Below are positions 48,851 through 57,016 of a DNA stretch of 64,000 nucleotides, in pieces. The stretch's first letter is position 1, and each line of letters opens with the position of its first letter. Source of the stretch: Anaerolineaceae bacterium. GTDB lineage: Bacteria; Chloroflexota; Anaerolineae; Anaerolineales; Anaerolineaceae. Position numbers and translations under genes: made by a program. The stretch covers positions 186,001 to 250,000 of the forward strand of contig JAURZL010000019.1 of NCBI GenBank assembly GCA_030653365.1, written 5' to 3'. The notes under the pieces are model-generated. The model searched no databases. It had not been told where the DNA came from and was given only the letters and a program-made list of their open reading frames with translations.

Positions 48851-50307
48851 CATTCCCAGCTCAAAGATGCGGGTTGGGTACTTATTTCAGCGATGATCGT
48901 ATCCAGCATCGCGATGATTTGTGGATACTGATCAGGTGTGATATTAGCCAGATAGATTTGAAAGGCAGCATCTGGTAAAACAAATCGGGCAACGCGCCAA
49001 TCTGCTGTCCTTGGCGTTGATTTGGCCGTATCCAATAAGCTAACAACTTGATTCCATTGATCACTGCGATCCGTTGATAATTCTGAAATGATCGATTGGC
49101 TTACCGGTAATCCCGGGTTTATTTCAGAGATCTCACTTTGTTGTTCCAGACCGGATAACCAACGTACAAAAAGCCAGGCAGCCAATTCCTGCGCAGGATC
49201 TGATTTCATAATACCTATAGAGTCGCCATGGGTGAGTAGTACTGGTTTACCATTTTTATCTGGATAAGGAATTATCTGCCATTGATCTTCACTTTCCGAT
49301 AGGGCAAATGCTTTCTGGAGATAAACCAGATCGTAGATGTCTGCACTAATGTAAAGTGCCTGGCGATTGATCATGTATTCATAATGGGTCGGATTACGGG
49401 CATTCCAGGAACAATCTTCGTCGAAAATCTGGCGTAGAAAAGTGAATCCTTCCAGCGTGGCTGGCTGATCGAAAGCGTAGGACTCTTGATTGATGGGAAA
49501 TTCATTTAAATGGAATGTGTTCAACCAGCTCAGGATGGTATATTCGTCCTGCTTCACAATCCAGCCTCCCATGCCATTATTGCGCCAGTCATTGTCGTTT
49601 ATTAGTTCATCTCGAGCAGTACAAACATGATTACGGAAAATTTGAGGAGACATCGGAGGAATGTTGAACCCCAGTTCCTTTGCCCAGCTTGTATTTTGAA
49701 CCAGAAAGTTTGCATTCCTCGAAACCGGTATTCCTAATCTGTGTTCATCCAAAACATCCTGTTCCCAAAAAAGCGGAATAAAATCTTCAATTATTTTCTC
49801 TTCCAGGCCATAGGTCACATCATTGAGATATTCATCCAGTAAAACAAGGTTTTCAATGGCATGCCAATAAGCGAGTTCTTCAATCGGAGCGATGACCACA
49901 TCAGGTCCCTTTTCATTCCTTAAAGCAGCTTCGCTTTGTTGAAAAACCTGCTGGGCACTGCCAGGAGCATCGACTTTGACAAAGATACTGAATTCATTGG
50001 TCTGATTGAAATTATCTACCAACTCATCGATCGTGTGTGCAAGGTCACCCGTCCAGGGATGAACAAACTCCAATTCGATTTCTTCCAATTCAGTCAACGG
50101 AACCAGCCATTCAGGAGTTGGTGTGTTAGTGGGGGTTGCTGTTGGAATTGGTGTAGTTGTTTTCGTAGCAGTTTTTTGCGAGGTTACTGTCACTGATGGC
50201 TGAACAGTATCCGGTTGATCAGATTGACAGGCAGTCAGTAATATAGTGAAGATCAGGATGATAATGGTAGTAATTGTCGTTCGTTTTCGCATGCAAAGGT
50301 TTACCAT
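48850..50307 (-). CDS. ABC-type solute-binding lipoprotein
   Basis: A 485-residue family 1 extracellular solute-binding protein. The signal ends in 'TILLTACQS', with the Cys as lipid site near residue 27, then a Thr/Pro-rich linker to about 65. The binding domain shows 'FVHPWTG', 'GPDVVIAPIEELAYW' and 'LAAWLFVRWLSG', as in sugar-binding proteins of ABC importers. No permease or ATPase gene lies next to it, so it must use partners elsewhere. The ATG at 50307 is favoured because TGA-TAATTT lies exactly 7 nt upstream, a leaderless arrangement; an internal ATG at 50292 is possible. Confidence 0.85.
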   Translation of the reverse strand: MVNLCMRKRTTITTIIILIFTILLTACQSDQPDTVQPSVTVTSQKTATKTTTPIPTATPTNTPTPEWLVPLTELEEIELEFVHPWTGDLAHTIDELVDNFNQTNEFSIFVKVDAPGSAQQVFQQSEAALRNEKGPDVVIAPIEELAYWHAIENLVLLDEYLNDVTYGLEEKIIEDFIPLFWEQDVLDEHRLGIPVSRNANFLVQNTSWAKELGFNIPPMSPQIFRNHVCTARDELINDNDWRNNGMGGWIVKQDEYTILSWLNTFHLNEFPINQESYAFDQPATLEGFTFLRQIFDEDCSWNARNPTHYEYMINRQALYISADIYDLVYLQKAFALSESEDQWQIIPYPDKNGKPVLLTHGDSIGIMKSDPAQELAAWLFVRWLSGLEQQSEISEINPGLPVSQSIISELSTDRSDQWNQVVSLLDTAKSTPRTADWRVARFVLPDAAFQIYLANITPDQYPQIIAMLDTIIAEISTQPASLSWE

Positions 50308-50314
50308 TTCTTAA

Positions 50315-50323
50315 AAATTATCA
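50315..50323 (-). promoter_or_regulatory. Extended -10 seven bases before the solute-binding protein ATG
   Basis: On the minus strand TGA-TAATTT ends 7 nt before the ATG at 50307. This is the weakest -10 of the five genes with this layout, but spacing and TGn agree. Confidence 0.4.
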
Positions 50324-50382
50324 AAACCAGAAAGGTTATGTGGTTCAAGAATTATAGTAGATTTATGTTACTTTCCAAAGGT

Positions 50383-50427
50383 AAAATAAAAAAAGGGATT
50401 TTCTGCTGTCAATTTAGAGAATCCCTT
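50383..50427 (-). terminator. Terminator of the pheST operon
   Basis: Stem of 12 bp with one G–U pair: AAGGGATTTTCT (50393–50404) against AGAGAATCCCTT (50416–50427). On the minus strand it is followed by a long T-rich run (50383–50392). The plus strand also has a T run, so it could act in both directions. Confidence 0.85.
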
Positions 50428-50450
50428 CTTTTTTTGCGAGTTTTCATTGA

Positions 50451-52988
50451 TTAATTATCGCGTAAGACAGCTCCTAATTCGCGTTCCAAACGACGGACGA
50501 TTTTGTTGCGTAGGGCGGTGGATTCACCAGACTCGATGGTGTGATCCTGTGCCTGGTAGGTCAGACTATAGGCCAGGCTTTTCTTTCCAGTTCCAATTCG
50601 CTCTCCCCGGTACACATCGAAAAGACGAACATCTGCCAGAAGTTTCCCGCCAGTCTGTTGGATGAGTGCTTCAATCTTATCAGCTGGTATACCTTCCTCA
50701 ACAATGATGGCAATATCTTCTAATACGGGTGGAAAAACTGACACGGGTTGGGATTCGAAGCGTAAGGGAACCAGAGGTAATAAAACTTCTAAATCAATTT
50801 CGGCGACATAAACAGCCGGTGTAAGAAGATCATAATTCTGTTTTACGCGTGGATGTAATTCTCCCAGAACACCAATGGGAGTCTGTGCTACAAGAATTTG
50901 AGCGGACTTTCCGGGATGTAATGAGGGGTGCTCTGTTGGTTGGAAGATAACACCTTCCAGATGCAGATTTTCCAAAAGTTTTTCCAGAATCCCTTTCAAA
51001 TCAAAGAAATCCAGATTGTCTCCATTTTTCAGATCCCAGGATTCGTTAATGCGTTTACCGCTCATGCCAATCACTAGTTTTCGAGGTTCATCCGGAAGTG
51101 ATTCATCTGCCTGGGTGAGGAAGATGGATCCAATTTCGAAGAAAGCCAGGCGTTCCCGAATGCGGGAATTCTTTTCCAGCACTTCCAGAACCGAAGCCAG
51201 CAGACTCTGACGCATGACAGAACGCTCTGTGGCGATGGGATTGAGTAAACGCACATAGTTTTCAGGATCGACAGTCTGACCCTGCAGATAAGCTCTGGTT
51301 TCTCTTTCGATGGATGTCAACCGATAGGTGATGACTTCCTGTAAACCTAAACCAGCCAGGAGATCCTTGACCTTTTCTTCATTGGCTAACTCGAGGTTAT
51401 TGCGTTGTGGGGGTAACTCGTCAGCTAGATTTGTCTCAGGAATGTTATTGTAGCTGAAAATACGCGCGATCTCCTCCATGAGATCAGCTTTTCCGATCAC
51501 ACCTTCCCCAATATCCAATCGGTGCGGAGGAGTTTGGGCTTGAACGATATCTCCATCGACTTTGCAGGTGAATTCAAGCCGGGTCAGGATCACTGCGATT
51601 TGTTGGGCAGAGAGGGTAACACCTAATTTTCGTTGGACATCCTGTACACTAATCGTTACTAAGGGGTCAACGGGCGGTTGGGGGTAATTGTCCACCAATC
51701 CTTGCGCGATGGTGCCGCCACTCCAGGCAGCCATGCGCTCCAGACACAGATCAACAGCCCAGGAAGCCAATGCTGGATGCACGCCGCGTCCGAAACGGTA
51801 ACCTGCTTCAGAGTTGAGGTGCAGCCTGGATGAGGTACGGCGGACATTGATAAAGTTCCAGCTCGCACCTTCCAGCAATACATTGCGAGTCTGTTCGGTG
51901 ACCTCACTCTCAAGACCACCCATAATCCCAGCCAAAGAGAGCGGTCCTGCGGTATCACAAACCAGAATAGTGTCTTGATCTAATTTGCGTTCCACCTCAT
52001 CCAGCGTGGTGAGAATCTCACCTTTGCGGGCTGCACGGGTAATGATAGTAGGGGGCTTTCCACCAGCTCGTTTGACAAGCACATCGTAATCAAAAGCATG
52101 TAATGGTTCACCGGTTTCCAGCATGACATAATTGGTGGCATCCACGATGGAATTGATCGGCCGCATACCTGCGAGTCGTAAACGTCGTTGGACCCAATAG
52201 GGACTGGTTTTGGGTTCCAATCCCTGTATTAACCCAACTACAAAGTGAGGATTAAGGGATGGGTCATTGATCTCGATGGCAGCCAGTCCTTCGATTTTTG
52301 GTCCCGTTGATACAACTTGACGTTGTGGCGTTTTTAAAGTTTTTCCGGTAACGGCTGATAATTCACGGGCTACGCCAACCAGGCTGGCATCACGGATCAT
52401 GTTGGGTAGAATCGCCACTTCATAGACTGCGTCACCCATATAATCCGAGAGAGGAGTACCGGTCGGTGCATTCGGATCCAGGATGATCACACCTTCATGT
52501 TCATCCGAAATACCCAGTTCTTTCTCCGAGCAGACCATCGAGAAAGATTCGATTCCACGGATCTTCGTCCGTTTTAGTTTGGTCAATTCATAACCCGGTT
52601 TGTGTCCATCATACAGAATGGCACCTTCGCGTGCATATGCAACCTTAAGTGGTTGCGCTAATGTGCCCAGTCCTTTGTATGGAAACAGATTTGGCGCACC
52701 AGTGAGTACAATCAATTCCTTCGTCCCGTCATCCAAACGACAGAGGGTCAAACGATCAGCATCGGGATGCGGCAAGACTTCATTAATTTGGGCAACAATG
52801 AATTTATCCAGATCCCAGTGAAGGCCGCTGAATTTGAATTCCTGCCGTCCATTGTTCTCTGGAAGCGGTAATCCAACTACCTGGATTTCTTCCACTTCCA
52901 ACCCAACCATTGTTAAAGTGCGTGCCAGATCCTCTAAAGAGAGGTCAATATCAATATAGTCTTTTAGCCATGAAAGAGGGATTTTCAT
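50451..52988 (-). CDS. pheT: Phenylalanine–tRNA ligase beta subunit
   Basis: An 845-residue PheT, a little longer than the usual 790–810. It starts with 'MKIPLSWLKDYIDI', has the tRNA-binding (EMAP-like) domain near 50–165, the B3/4 editing domain near 215–400 ('RPINSIVDATNYVMLETG' and 'LHAFDYD'), B5 near 415–490 and the C-terminal FDX-ACB domain ('VFPPVLEDIAIIVEE'). Together with PheS it forms the alpha2-beta2 enzyme that charges tRNA-Phe; the beta subunit edits Tyr-tRNA-Phe. The ATG has GGAGG with an 11-nt spacer. It follows pheS by 41 bp. Confidence 0.96.
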   Translation of the reverse strand: MKIPLSWLKDYIDIDLSLEDLARTLTMVGLEVEEIQVVGLPLPENNGRQEFKFSGLHWDLDKFIVAQINEVLPHPDADRLTLCRLDDGTKELIVLTGAPNLFPYKGLGTLAQPLKVAYAREGAILYDGHKPGYELTKLKRTKIRGIESFSMVCSEKELGISDEHEGVIILDPNAPTGTPLSDYMGDAVYEVAILPNMIRDASLVGVARELSAVTGKTLKTPQRQVVSTGPKIEGLAAIEINDPSLNPHFVVGLIQGLEPKTSPYWVQRRLRLAGMRPINSIVDATNYVMLETGEPLHAFDYDVLVKRAGGKPPTIITRAARKGEILTTLDEVERKLDQDTILVCDTAGPLSLAGIMGGLESEVTEQTRNVLLEGASWNFINVRRTSSRLHLNSEAGYRFGRGVHPALASWAVDLCLERMAAWSGGTIAQGLVDNYPQPPVDPLVTISVQDVQRKLGVTLSAQQIAVILTRLEFTCKVDGDIVQAQTPPHRLDIGEGVIGKADLMEEIARIFSYNNIPETNLADELPPQRNNLELANEEKVKDLLAGLGLQEVITYRLTSIERETRAYLQGQTVDPENYVRLLNPIATERSVMRQSLLASVLEVLEKNSRIRERLAFFEIGSIFLTQADESLPDEPRKLVIGMSGKRINESWDLKNGDNLDFFDLKGILEKLLENLHLEGVIFQPTEHPSLHPGKSAQILVAQTPIGVLGELHPRVKQNYDLLTPAVYVAEIDLEVLLPLVPLRFESQPVSVFPPVLEDIAIIVEEGIPADKIEALIQQTGGKLLADVRLFDVYRGERIGTGKKSLAYSLTYQAQDHTIESGESTALRNKIVRRLERELGAVLRDN

Positions 52989-53029
52989 TTTTTATTTATC
53001 CTCCTTGAAATTTTCTTGTTTTATCATTG

Positions 53030-54073
53030 TTAGAACTGCTCCAGGAAGCGGGCATCGTTTCCCCAGAAGTAGCGAATATCCTCGATTTTATGCAGTAGCA
53101 TACTGATACGTTCCGGTCCCATTCCAGCTGCAAAACCGGAATAGACCTCAGGATCATATCCACCATTTCTCAACACAGTTGGGTGCACAATACCACATCC
53201 CATGATCTCCAGCCAGCCGCTGCCCTTACAGACTGAGCAGCCTTTTCCACCACAGACAAAACATTCCACATCCATCTCAGCGCTGGGTTCCGTGAAGGGG
53301 AAGTAGGATGGACGCAAGCGTGTACGCACATCTGCGTTGAATAAGCGTCGAACAAACCCATTCAGAGTGCCTTTCATATCTCCAAAAGTAATGTTCTTGC
53401 CGACTGCTAGAACTTCTACCTGATTGAATTGAATCTCAGAGCGGGCACTGATCTGCTCATAGCGGTAACACATACCCGGTAGAATGACCCGAATGGGATT
53501 TGGTGCCTGCTCACGCATGACTCGAATTTGTCCAGGGGAAGTGTGGGTTCGTAACACAACACCTGGCTGGTCAATGTGGAAGGTGTCCCACATATCACGG
53601 GCAGGATGATGAGCCGGGATGTTGAGCAATTCAAAGTTGAATTCATCACTTTCTACATCACGAGAACGATAAACCTGAAATCCCATCTCGGCAAATATGG
53701 AAAAAATCCTGCGCAAAACCAGGGTTTGTGGATGAAGTCCACCATTTAATGGTTTTCGGCCAGGTAACGTTACATCAATTTTTTCTGTTGTTAGCTTTCG
53801 AGAAAGAGCTGCCATACTGACTACTCCGGACCGCTCCTCCATCGCTGCCTCCAACGCTTGTTTTACCTGATTGGCTACCTGTCCCACCTGGGGGCGAAAT
53901 TCTTTTGGTTGTTGCCCAATGCTGCTGAAAGCAGACATTACGGTTGATGTTTTTCCAAGGTATTCACGCCGCCAGGCTTGCAATGGTTCTTCATCCTGAA
54001 TTCCTTTCAAAACGGACAAAGCTATTTGCCTGGTCTGTTCCAATTCTTCGAGGATACTTGGCTTTTCTAACAT
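53030..54073 (-). CDS. pheS: Phenylalanine–tRNA ligase alpha subunit
   Basis: A 347-residue PheS of normal length. An N-terminal coiled coil (about 5–85) is followed by the class II catalytic core: motif 2 near 'RTHTSPGQIRVM', then 'GMCYRYEQISARSEIQFNQVE' as two adjacent blocks, and motif 3 'GFAAGMGPERISMLLHKI'. A C-x2-C pair lies in 'CFVCGGKGCSVCKGSG', which is seen in several bacterial PheS proteins. The start at 54073 is set by AGGAGGT three bases upstream; a longer frame runs back into the T-box. Expression should depend on uncharged tRNA-Phe through the leader. Confidence 0.96.
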   Translation of the reverse strand: MLEKPSILEELEQTRQIALSVLKGIQDEEPLQAWRREYLGKTSTVMSAFSSIGQQPKEFRPQVGQVANQVKQALEAAMEERSGVVSMAALSRKLTTEKIDVTLPGRKPLNGGLHPQTLVLRRIFSIFAEMGFQVYRSRDVESDEFNFELLNIPAHHPARDMWDTFHIDQPGVVLRTHTSPGQIRVMREQAPNPIRVILPGMCYRYEQISARSEIQFNQVEVLAVGKNITFGDMKGTLNGFVRRLFNADVRTRLRPSYFPFTEPSAEMDVECFVCGGKGCSVCKGSGWLEIMGCGIVHPTVLRNGGYDPEVYSGFAAGMGPERISMLLHKIEDIRYFWGNDARFLEQF

Positions 54074-54090
54074 ATAACCTCCTGTAAAAA

Positions 54091-54387
54091 GTAAACCCGT
54101 CCCTGATTCAGGGACGGGCGAAATTGACCCGTGGTACCACCCACATTCACCATTTCTGGTGCACTCCACCCTGACAGCAGCGTATTAAATCGCACGATCA
54201 GGTTGCCTGTTAACGGTGGCTGTCCGGCTCGGACTATTGGTTCTTCTGAACGTTCACCTGAGCAGCTCAGGAGGGAACTTCCTACGGTTTCCATTGTGCG
54301 GGGGTTTCAGTCTGTGCCCCTGCTTCCCTGTCAACTTTCGCCGTACTACTTTCCTCCGTCAAAGCTGATGTCAAATTTAAACTTGTA
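54091..54387 (-). promoter_or_regulatory. T-box riboswitch (Phe) controlling pheST
   Basis: The minus-strand leader has all main T-box parts. Stem I is closed by GGAGG/CCTCC, with an internal loop carrying AGTA on one side and GAAGTTC on the other; the specifier codon TTC (Phe) is opposite 54275–54277. The T-box sequence GGGTGGTACCACGGG (opposite 54128–54142) follows. The terminator has a 10-bp stem (54096–54105 with 54109–54118) and a T run. Uncharged tRNA-Phe should pair with TTC and the T-box bulge and prevent the terminator from forming. The matching tRNA-Phe gene is in this window at 32192–32264. Confidence 0.93.
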
Positions 54388-54393
54388 CTCATA

Positions 54394-54421
54394 ATTATGC
54401 CCAAAAGAGAGCGCTTGTCAA
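54394..54421 (-). promoter_or_regulatory. Promoter of the pheST transcript
   Basis: On the minus strand a perfect TTGACA (opposite 54416–54421), a 16-nt spacer and CATAAT (opposite 54394–54399). Transcription would begin near 54387, just before the T-box. Confidence 0.75.
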
Positions 54422-54424
54422 GAG

Positions 54425-54452
54425 TGAATTAAGAGTGTGTGAATTAAGAGTG
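54425..54452. repeat. 13-bp tandem direct repeat
   Basis: TGAATTAAGAGTG occurs at 54425–54437 and again at 54440–54452. The pair lies between the pheS promoter and the cut end of an ABC ATPase gene, so it may mark a deletion junction. Confidence 0.6.
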
Positions 54453-54470
54453 ATAAGAAATAAAACCAAT

Positions 54471-54656
54471 CTATTCATTAATTAGCAGCGGCTCCTCCAA
54501 TCCCAGCAGCAGGCGGATTGTGGTGGTTTTTCCGGCGCCGTTGAATCCGAGAAAGCCAAATAATGATCCAATATCTACCTCTAAACTTGTTTGATCGACA
54601 GCTCGCAAATTTCCGAAATCTTGGGTTAATTGGTTTGTCTGAATAGCAATACTCAT
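54471..54656 (-). pseudogene. Truncated ABC transporter ATPase
   Basis: Only 61 residues remain. They contain the start of an ABC-2-type ATPase: '[19 protein letters not shown]' and Walker A '[17 protein letters not shown]'. After that the frame has nine unrelated residues and stops. The Q-loop, signature, Walker B and any permease are absent; the next DNA is the pheS promoter. The gene probably lost its 3' part and its partner by deletion. It lies 44 bp after a winged-helix regulator gene and once belonged to that operon. Confidence 0.85.
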
Positions 54657-54700
54657 AATTTTGTACCCTTATTTAAGTAAGTTTAAAAGGTTTAAATTTC

Positions 54701-55003
54701 CTATGAACGTTTTAAGAATTGATTAATTTGTTTACGATATTTCTCAAATGCTTCCTGACCGTTAGATGTTAGCGAACAAAGCGTTTGCGGAATTTTTCCT
54801 CGATATGTTTTTTCGATTTCCACATAACCAACTGATTCCAATTTGGAAAGATGAGTAGATAAATTTCCTCGAGTCAGCCCTGTTTTATTTAACAAGAATA
54901 AGAAATCTGCTTTTTCAGCGGTGAACAGAATTGTAATGATCAGGAGGCGGGCAGGTTCATGAATGATTCGATCAACATCCAAAATTGGCAGATTATCGCT
55001 CAT
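54701..55003 (-). CDS. Winged-helix transcriptional regulator
   Basis: A 100-residue protein consisting of one winged helix-turn-helix of the type found next to ABC genes in Anaerolineae: 'IIHEPARLLIITILF', 'LLNKTGLTRGNLSTHLSKLESVGYV' as helix 2, recognition helix and start of the wing, and 'LTSNGQEAFEKYRKQI' as final helix. It probably binds an operator upstream of its own operon. The ATG at 55003 overlaps the stop of the upstream membrane protein gene (ATGA). The ABC ATPase it should have controlled is truncated. Confidence 0.85.
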   Translation of the reverse strand: MSDNLPILDVDRIIHEPARLLIITILFTAEKADFLFLLNKTGLTRGNLSTHLSKLESVGYVEIEKTYRGKIPQTLCSLTSNGQEAFEKYRKQINQFLKRS

Positions 55004-55638
55004 GATTCCTCTGTTAATGGATTCGTGTTCCGAAGATAGTGGAATAAGGTTATCAATCCGGAAAAGATCCATAAGGTGCCCATGCCGCTGAACAAAAGCA
55101 TATAGGGAAGTGCCCCAGTTGGGTTGAGCCATGAAATGACGCCACCCAATATGAGGATCAGTAGCCCTGTCCAATAAAAACGAGGGACAGCGACCTGATA
55201 CCCAATATAAATAGAGAAAACGGTTAAGAAGAAACTTGAGAAAAGTGGTATAAAACGCTGCGGTAATCCGTTGTAAACCATGCCAACCAAAGCGGCTATG
55301 ATCGATGCAATTAAGCCAGCGAATAATGCTCGACGCATTCTTTTGTTTCGGTCTGGTTTTTTAAATGTAAGATAACCTGAGCGTGGATATGTTAATTTTT
55401 CTTTAATTATTGGCAGAATTAATCGAACCAGATATGCACCTAAAATAATGACTACTGGCTGGGCAATAATTAATAGCAGATATTTAAAAGCACTGTTTTC
55501 CATCGAGTAGACCAACCAATAGGATAATCCAGTAAAAAAAATAACCAGGCCACCAGCAATTTCAGCCAACCCATCCACATACCAATACCGCCGGGTATTG
55601 CGGATAATATCATTTATGTTGATATTTTCTTCAGTCAT
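55000..55638 (-). CDS. Multi-spanning membrane protein of a broken ABC operon
   Basis: A 212-residue protein with about six hydrophobic segments (from about residue 22 to 205) and a central basic loop ('KKPDRNKRMRRA'). The N-terminus 'IIRNTRRYWYVDGLAEIAGG' is typical of a family found next to winged-helix regulators in this group of bacteria; its function is unknown. The ATG at 55638 has GGAG six bases upstream. It heads the remaining operon: membrane protein, regulator and ATPase fragment. Confidence 0.72.
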   Translation of the reverse strand: MTEENININDIIRNTRRYWYVDGLAEIAGGLVIFFTGLSYWLVYSMENSAFKYLLLIIAQPVVIILGAYLVRLILPIIKEKLTYPRSGYLTFKKPDRNKRMRRALFAGLIASIIAALVGMVYNGLPQRFIPLFSSFFLTVFSIYIGYQVAVPRFYWTGLLILILGGVISWLNPTGALPYMLLFSGMGTLWIFSGLITLFHYLRNTNPLTEES

Positions 55639-55764
55639 AAAAATCTCCATACAAATAAGTTTGTAATGCAAACATGTATTTCAATATTTTACAATGTTTC
55701 CACCACCTGTCAAGAGGAAATTCGATCATTTATCAAAAAACTGGTCATATGGATAGTTATTTAT

Positions 55765-55788
55765 AAAAAGCCTGCTGATAAAAGCAGG
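55765..55788 (-). terminator. Terminator after the SWIM-protein gene
   Basis: Stem CCTGCT (55771–55776) and AGCAGG (55783–55788) with a 6-nt loop. On the minus strand a T run opposite 55765–55769 follows after one base. Confidence 0.7.
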
Positions 55789-55825
55789 TCTTCATATATA
55801 AAATCAGGAAACAGACATTTTTTTC

Positions 55826-57007
55826 CTAGTCACCATCACCATTTCCATTTGATAAGCCGCCGGACGTGTCTGCGTAGGCAATCATAATGGCAAATTGGCT
55901 GATCGAATCATACGATTCTTCCAACTGGCCTTGCAACGTTAATTGCGATGAAAATTCGGGTTCTCCAAGGCGTTTGAGCAAAGGCTGGGGGATAGTAGGC
56001 ATTCTCACCTGAACGTTCACCTGTGCCAGGTCTTGCTGCACCTCCCAGAAATGTTCCAGTGTCTCAGGAAAACGGGGAACTTCGGGTGTAGTGATGCGTG
56101 TTGGGGTTTCGTTATAGTCAATATCAAGGTCAGCTTCTGCTCCGCGGCGTTGCCTTAATGCCTCAAGAATCTGATCCTGTGAACGTCCTCTCATACGAAA
56201 TATCAGGAAAGGATCTTCATCAAAGCGGTCACCGAGAATGTAATGGGTAGCGGCAACATGTTTGCATGGTGTTATCTTATCCGGACAGGTGCACCTGGTT
56301 TGAAGGTCGATTGAATGTTCCGGGAAGAGGCTGACACCAGCTTGATTGAACACCGTTTCGATATCGTGTGGCATTTCTCCAACCAGTAACTTTGCCATAT
56401 AAATTGATTTTTCAGAAAGAAGATCAAAAACCTTTTCCCACTGTTTGTTGTTGAAAGGGGTAAGTTGAATGGTGACGCGATAAGGTTTTGGGCGAGAACC
56501 CTGTACCCGCGCCAGCATGCCACCTTTTATTTCCTCCAACGAGACAATTTGCCCCATTCGAGCATAATATTGCCCACGCGATAGGCGCACACCCTGCATT
56601 AATCGCTCAAGCGCTTCCAACCAACGGCGAGCCCACCAGTTCTTAGCGAACTCTCCGCGCTGGCTGCGGGTTTGAATGCCGGTTTGTGTGGGTAATGGAT
56701 TCATTCCCCATGGAGAGTTATTGTTATTGCGTTGATTGTTGTCTGATCGATTAACGGTTCTTAATTCACCATTTTTTTGAATAGGTTGTTTCGGATTCTG
56801 GCTACTGTTTTGTGACTGGTTGCTGCGCTGGTTTCTTTGATTGGGTCTGCGGCGCCGTTGTGACTGATTTCGGTTTTGAGATCGCTCTTTATTTTGTCCT
56901 TTGTGCGTCTGATCTTTAGCTGAACCAAGACTATTATTTTCTGAGGATGAATCGTTATCATTGATCGGTGATTTCTCAAATTCTGAATTTTTTTCCATTT
57001 CGTCCAT
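55826..57007 (-). CDS. SWIM zinc-finger protein
   Basis: A 393-residue protein. The first 100 residues are low-complexity, rich in Asn, Gln, Arg and Ser, and probably unfolded. The SWIM motif is complete: C239-x-C241, C248-x-H250. Around it lie 'RWLEALERLMQGVRLSRGQYYAR' (two helices; about 125–147) and 'VFNQAGVSLFPE', usual for SWIM proteins that travel with SNF2 helicases. It should bind nucleic acid or a protein partner. The ATG has GGAG six bases upstream and lies 9 bp after the SNF2 gene, so both are made together. Confidence 0.88.
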   Translation of the reverse strand: MDEMEKNSEFEKSPINDNDSSSENNSLGSAKDQTHKGQNKERSQNRNQSQRRRRPNQRNQRSNQSQNSSQNPKQPIQKNGELRTVNRSDNNQRNNNNSPWGMNPLPTQTGIQTRSQRGEFAKNWWARRWLEALERLMQGVRLSRGQYYARMGQIVSLEEIKGGMLARVQGSRPKPYRVTIQLTPFNNKQWEKVFDLLSEKSIYMAKLLVGEMPHDIETVFNQAGVSLFPEHSIDLQTRCTCPDKITPCKHVAATHYILGDRFDEDPFLIFRMRGRSQDQILEALRQRRGAEADLDIDYNETPTRITTPEVPRFPETLEHFWEVQQDLAQVNVQVRMPTIPQPLLKRLGEPEFSSQLTLQGQLEESYDSISQFAIMIAYADTSGGLSNGNGDGD

Positions 57008-57016
57008 TTCAGACTC

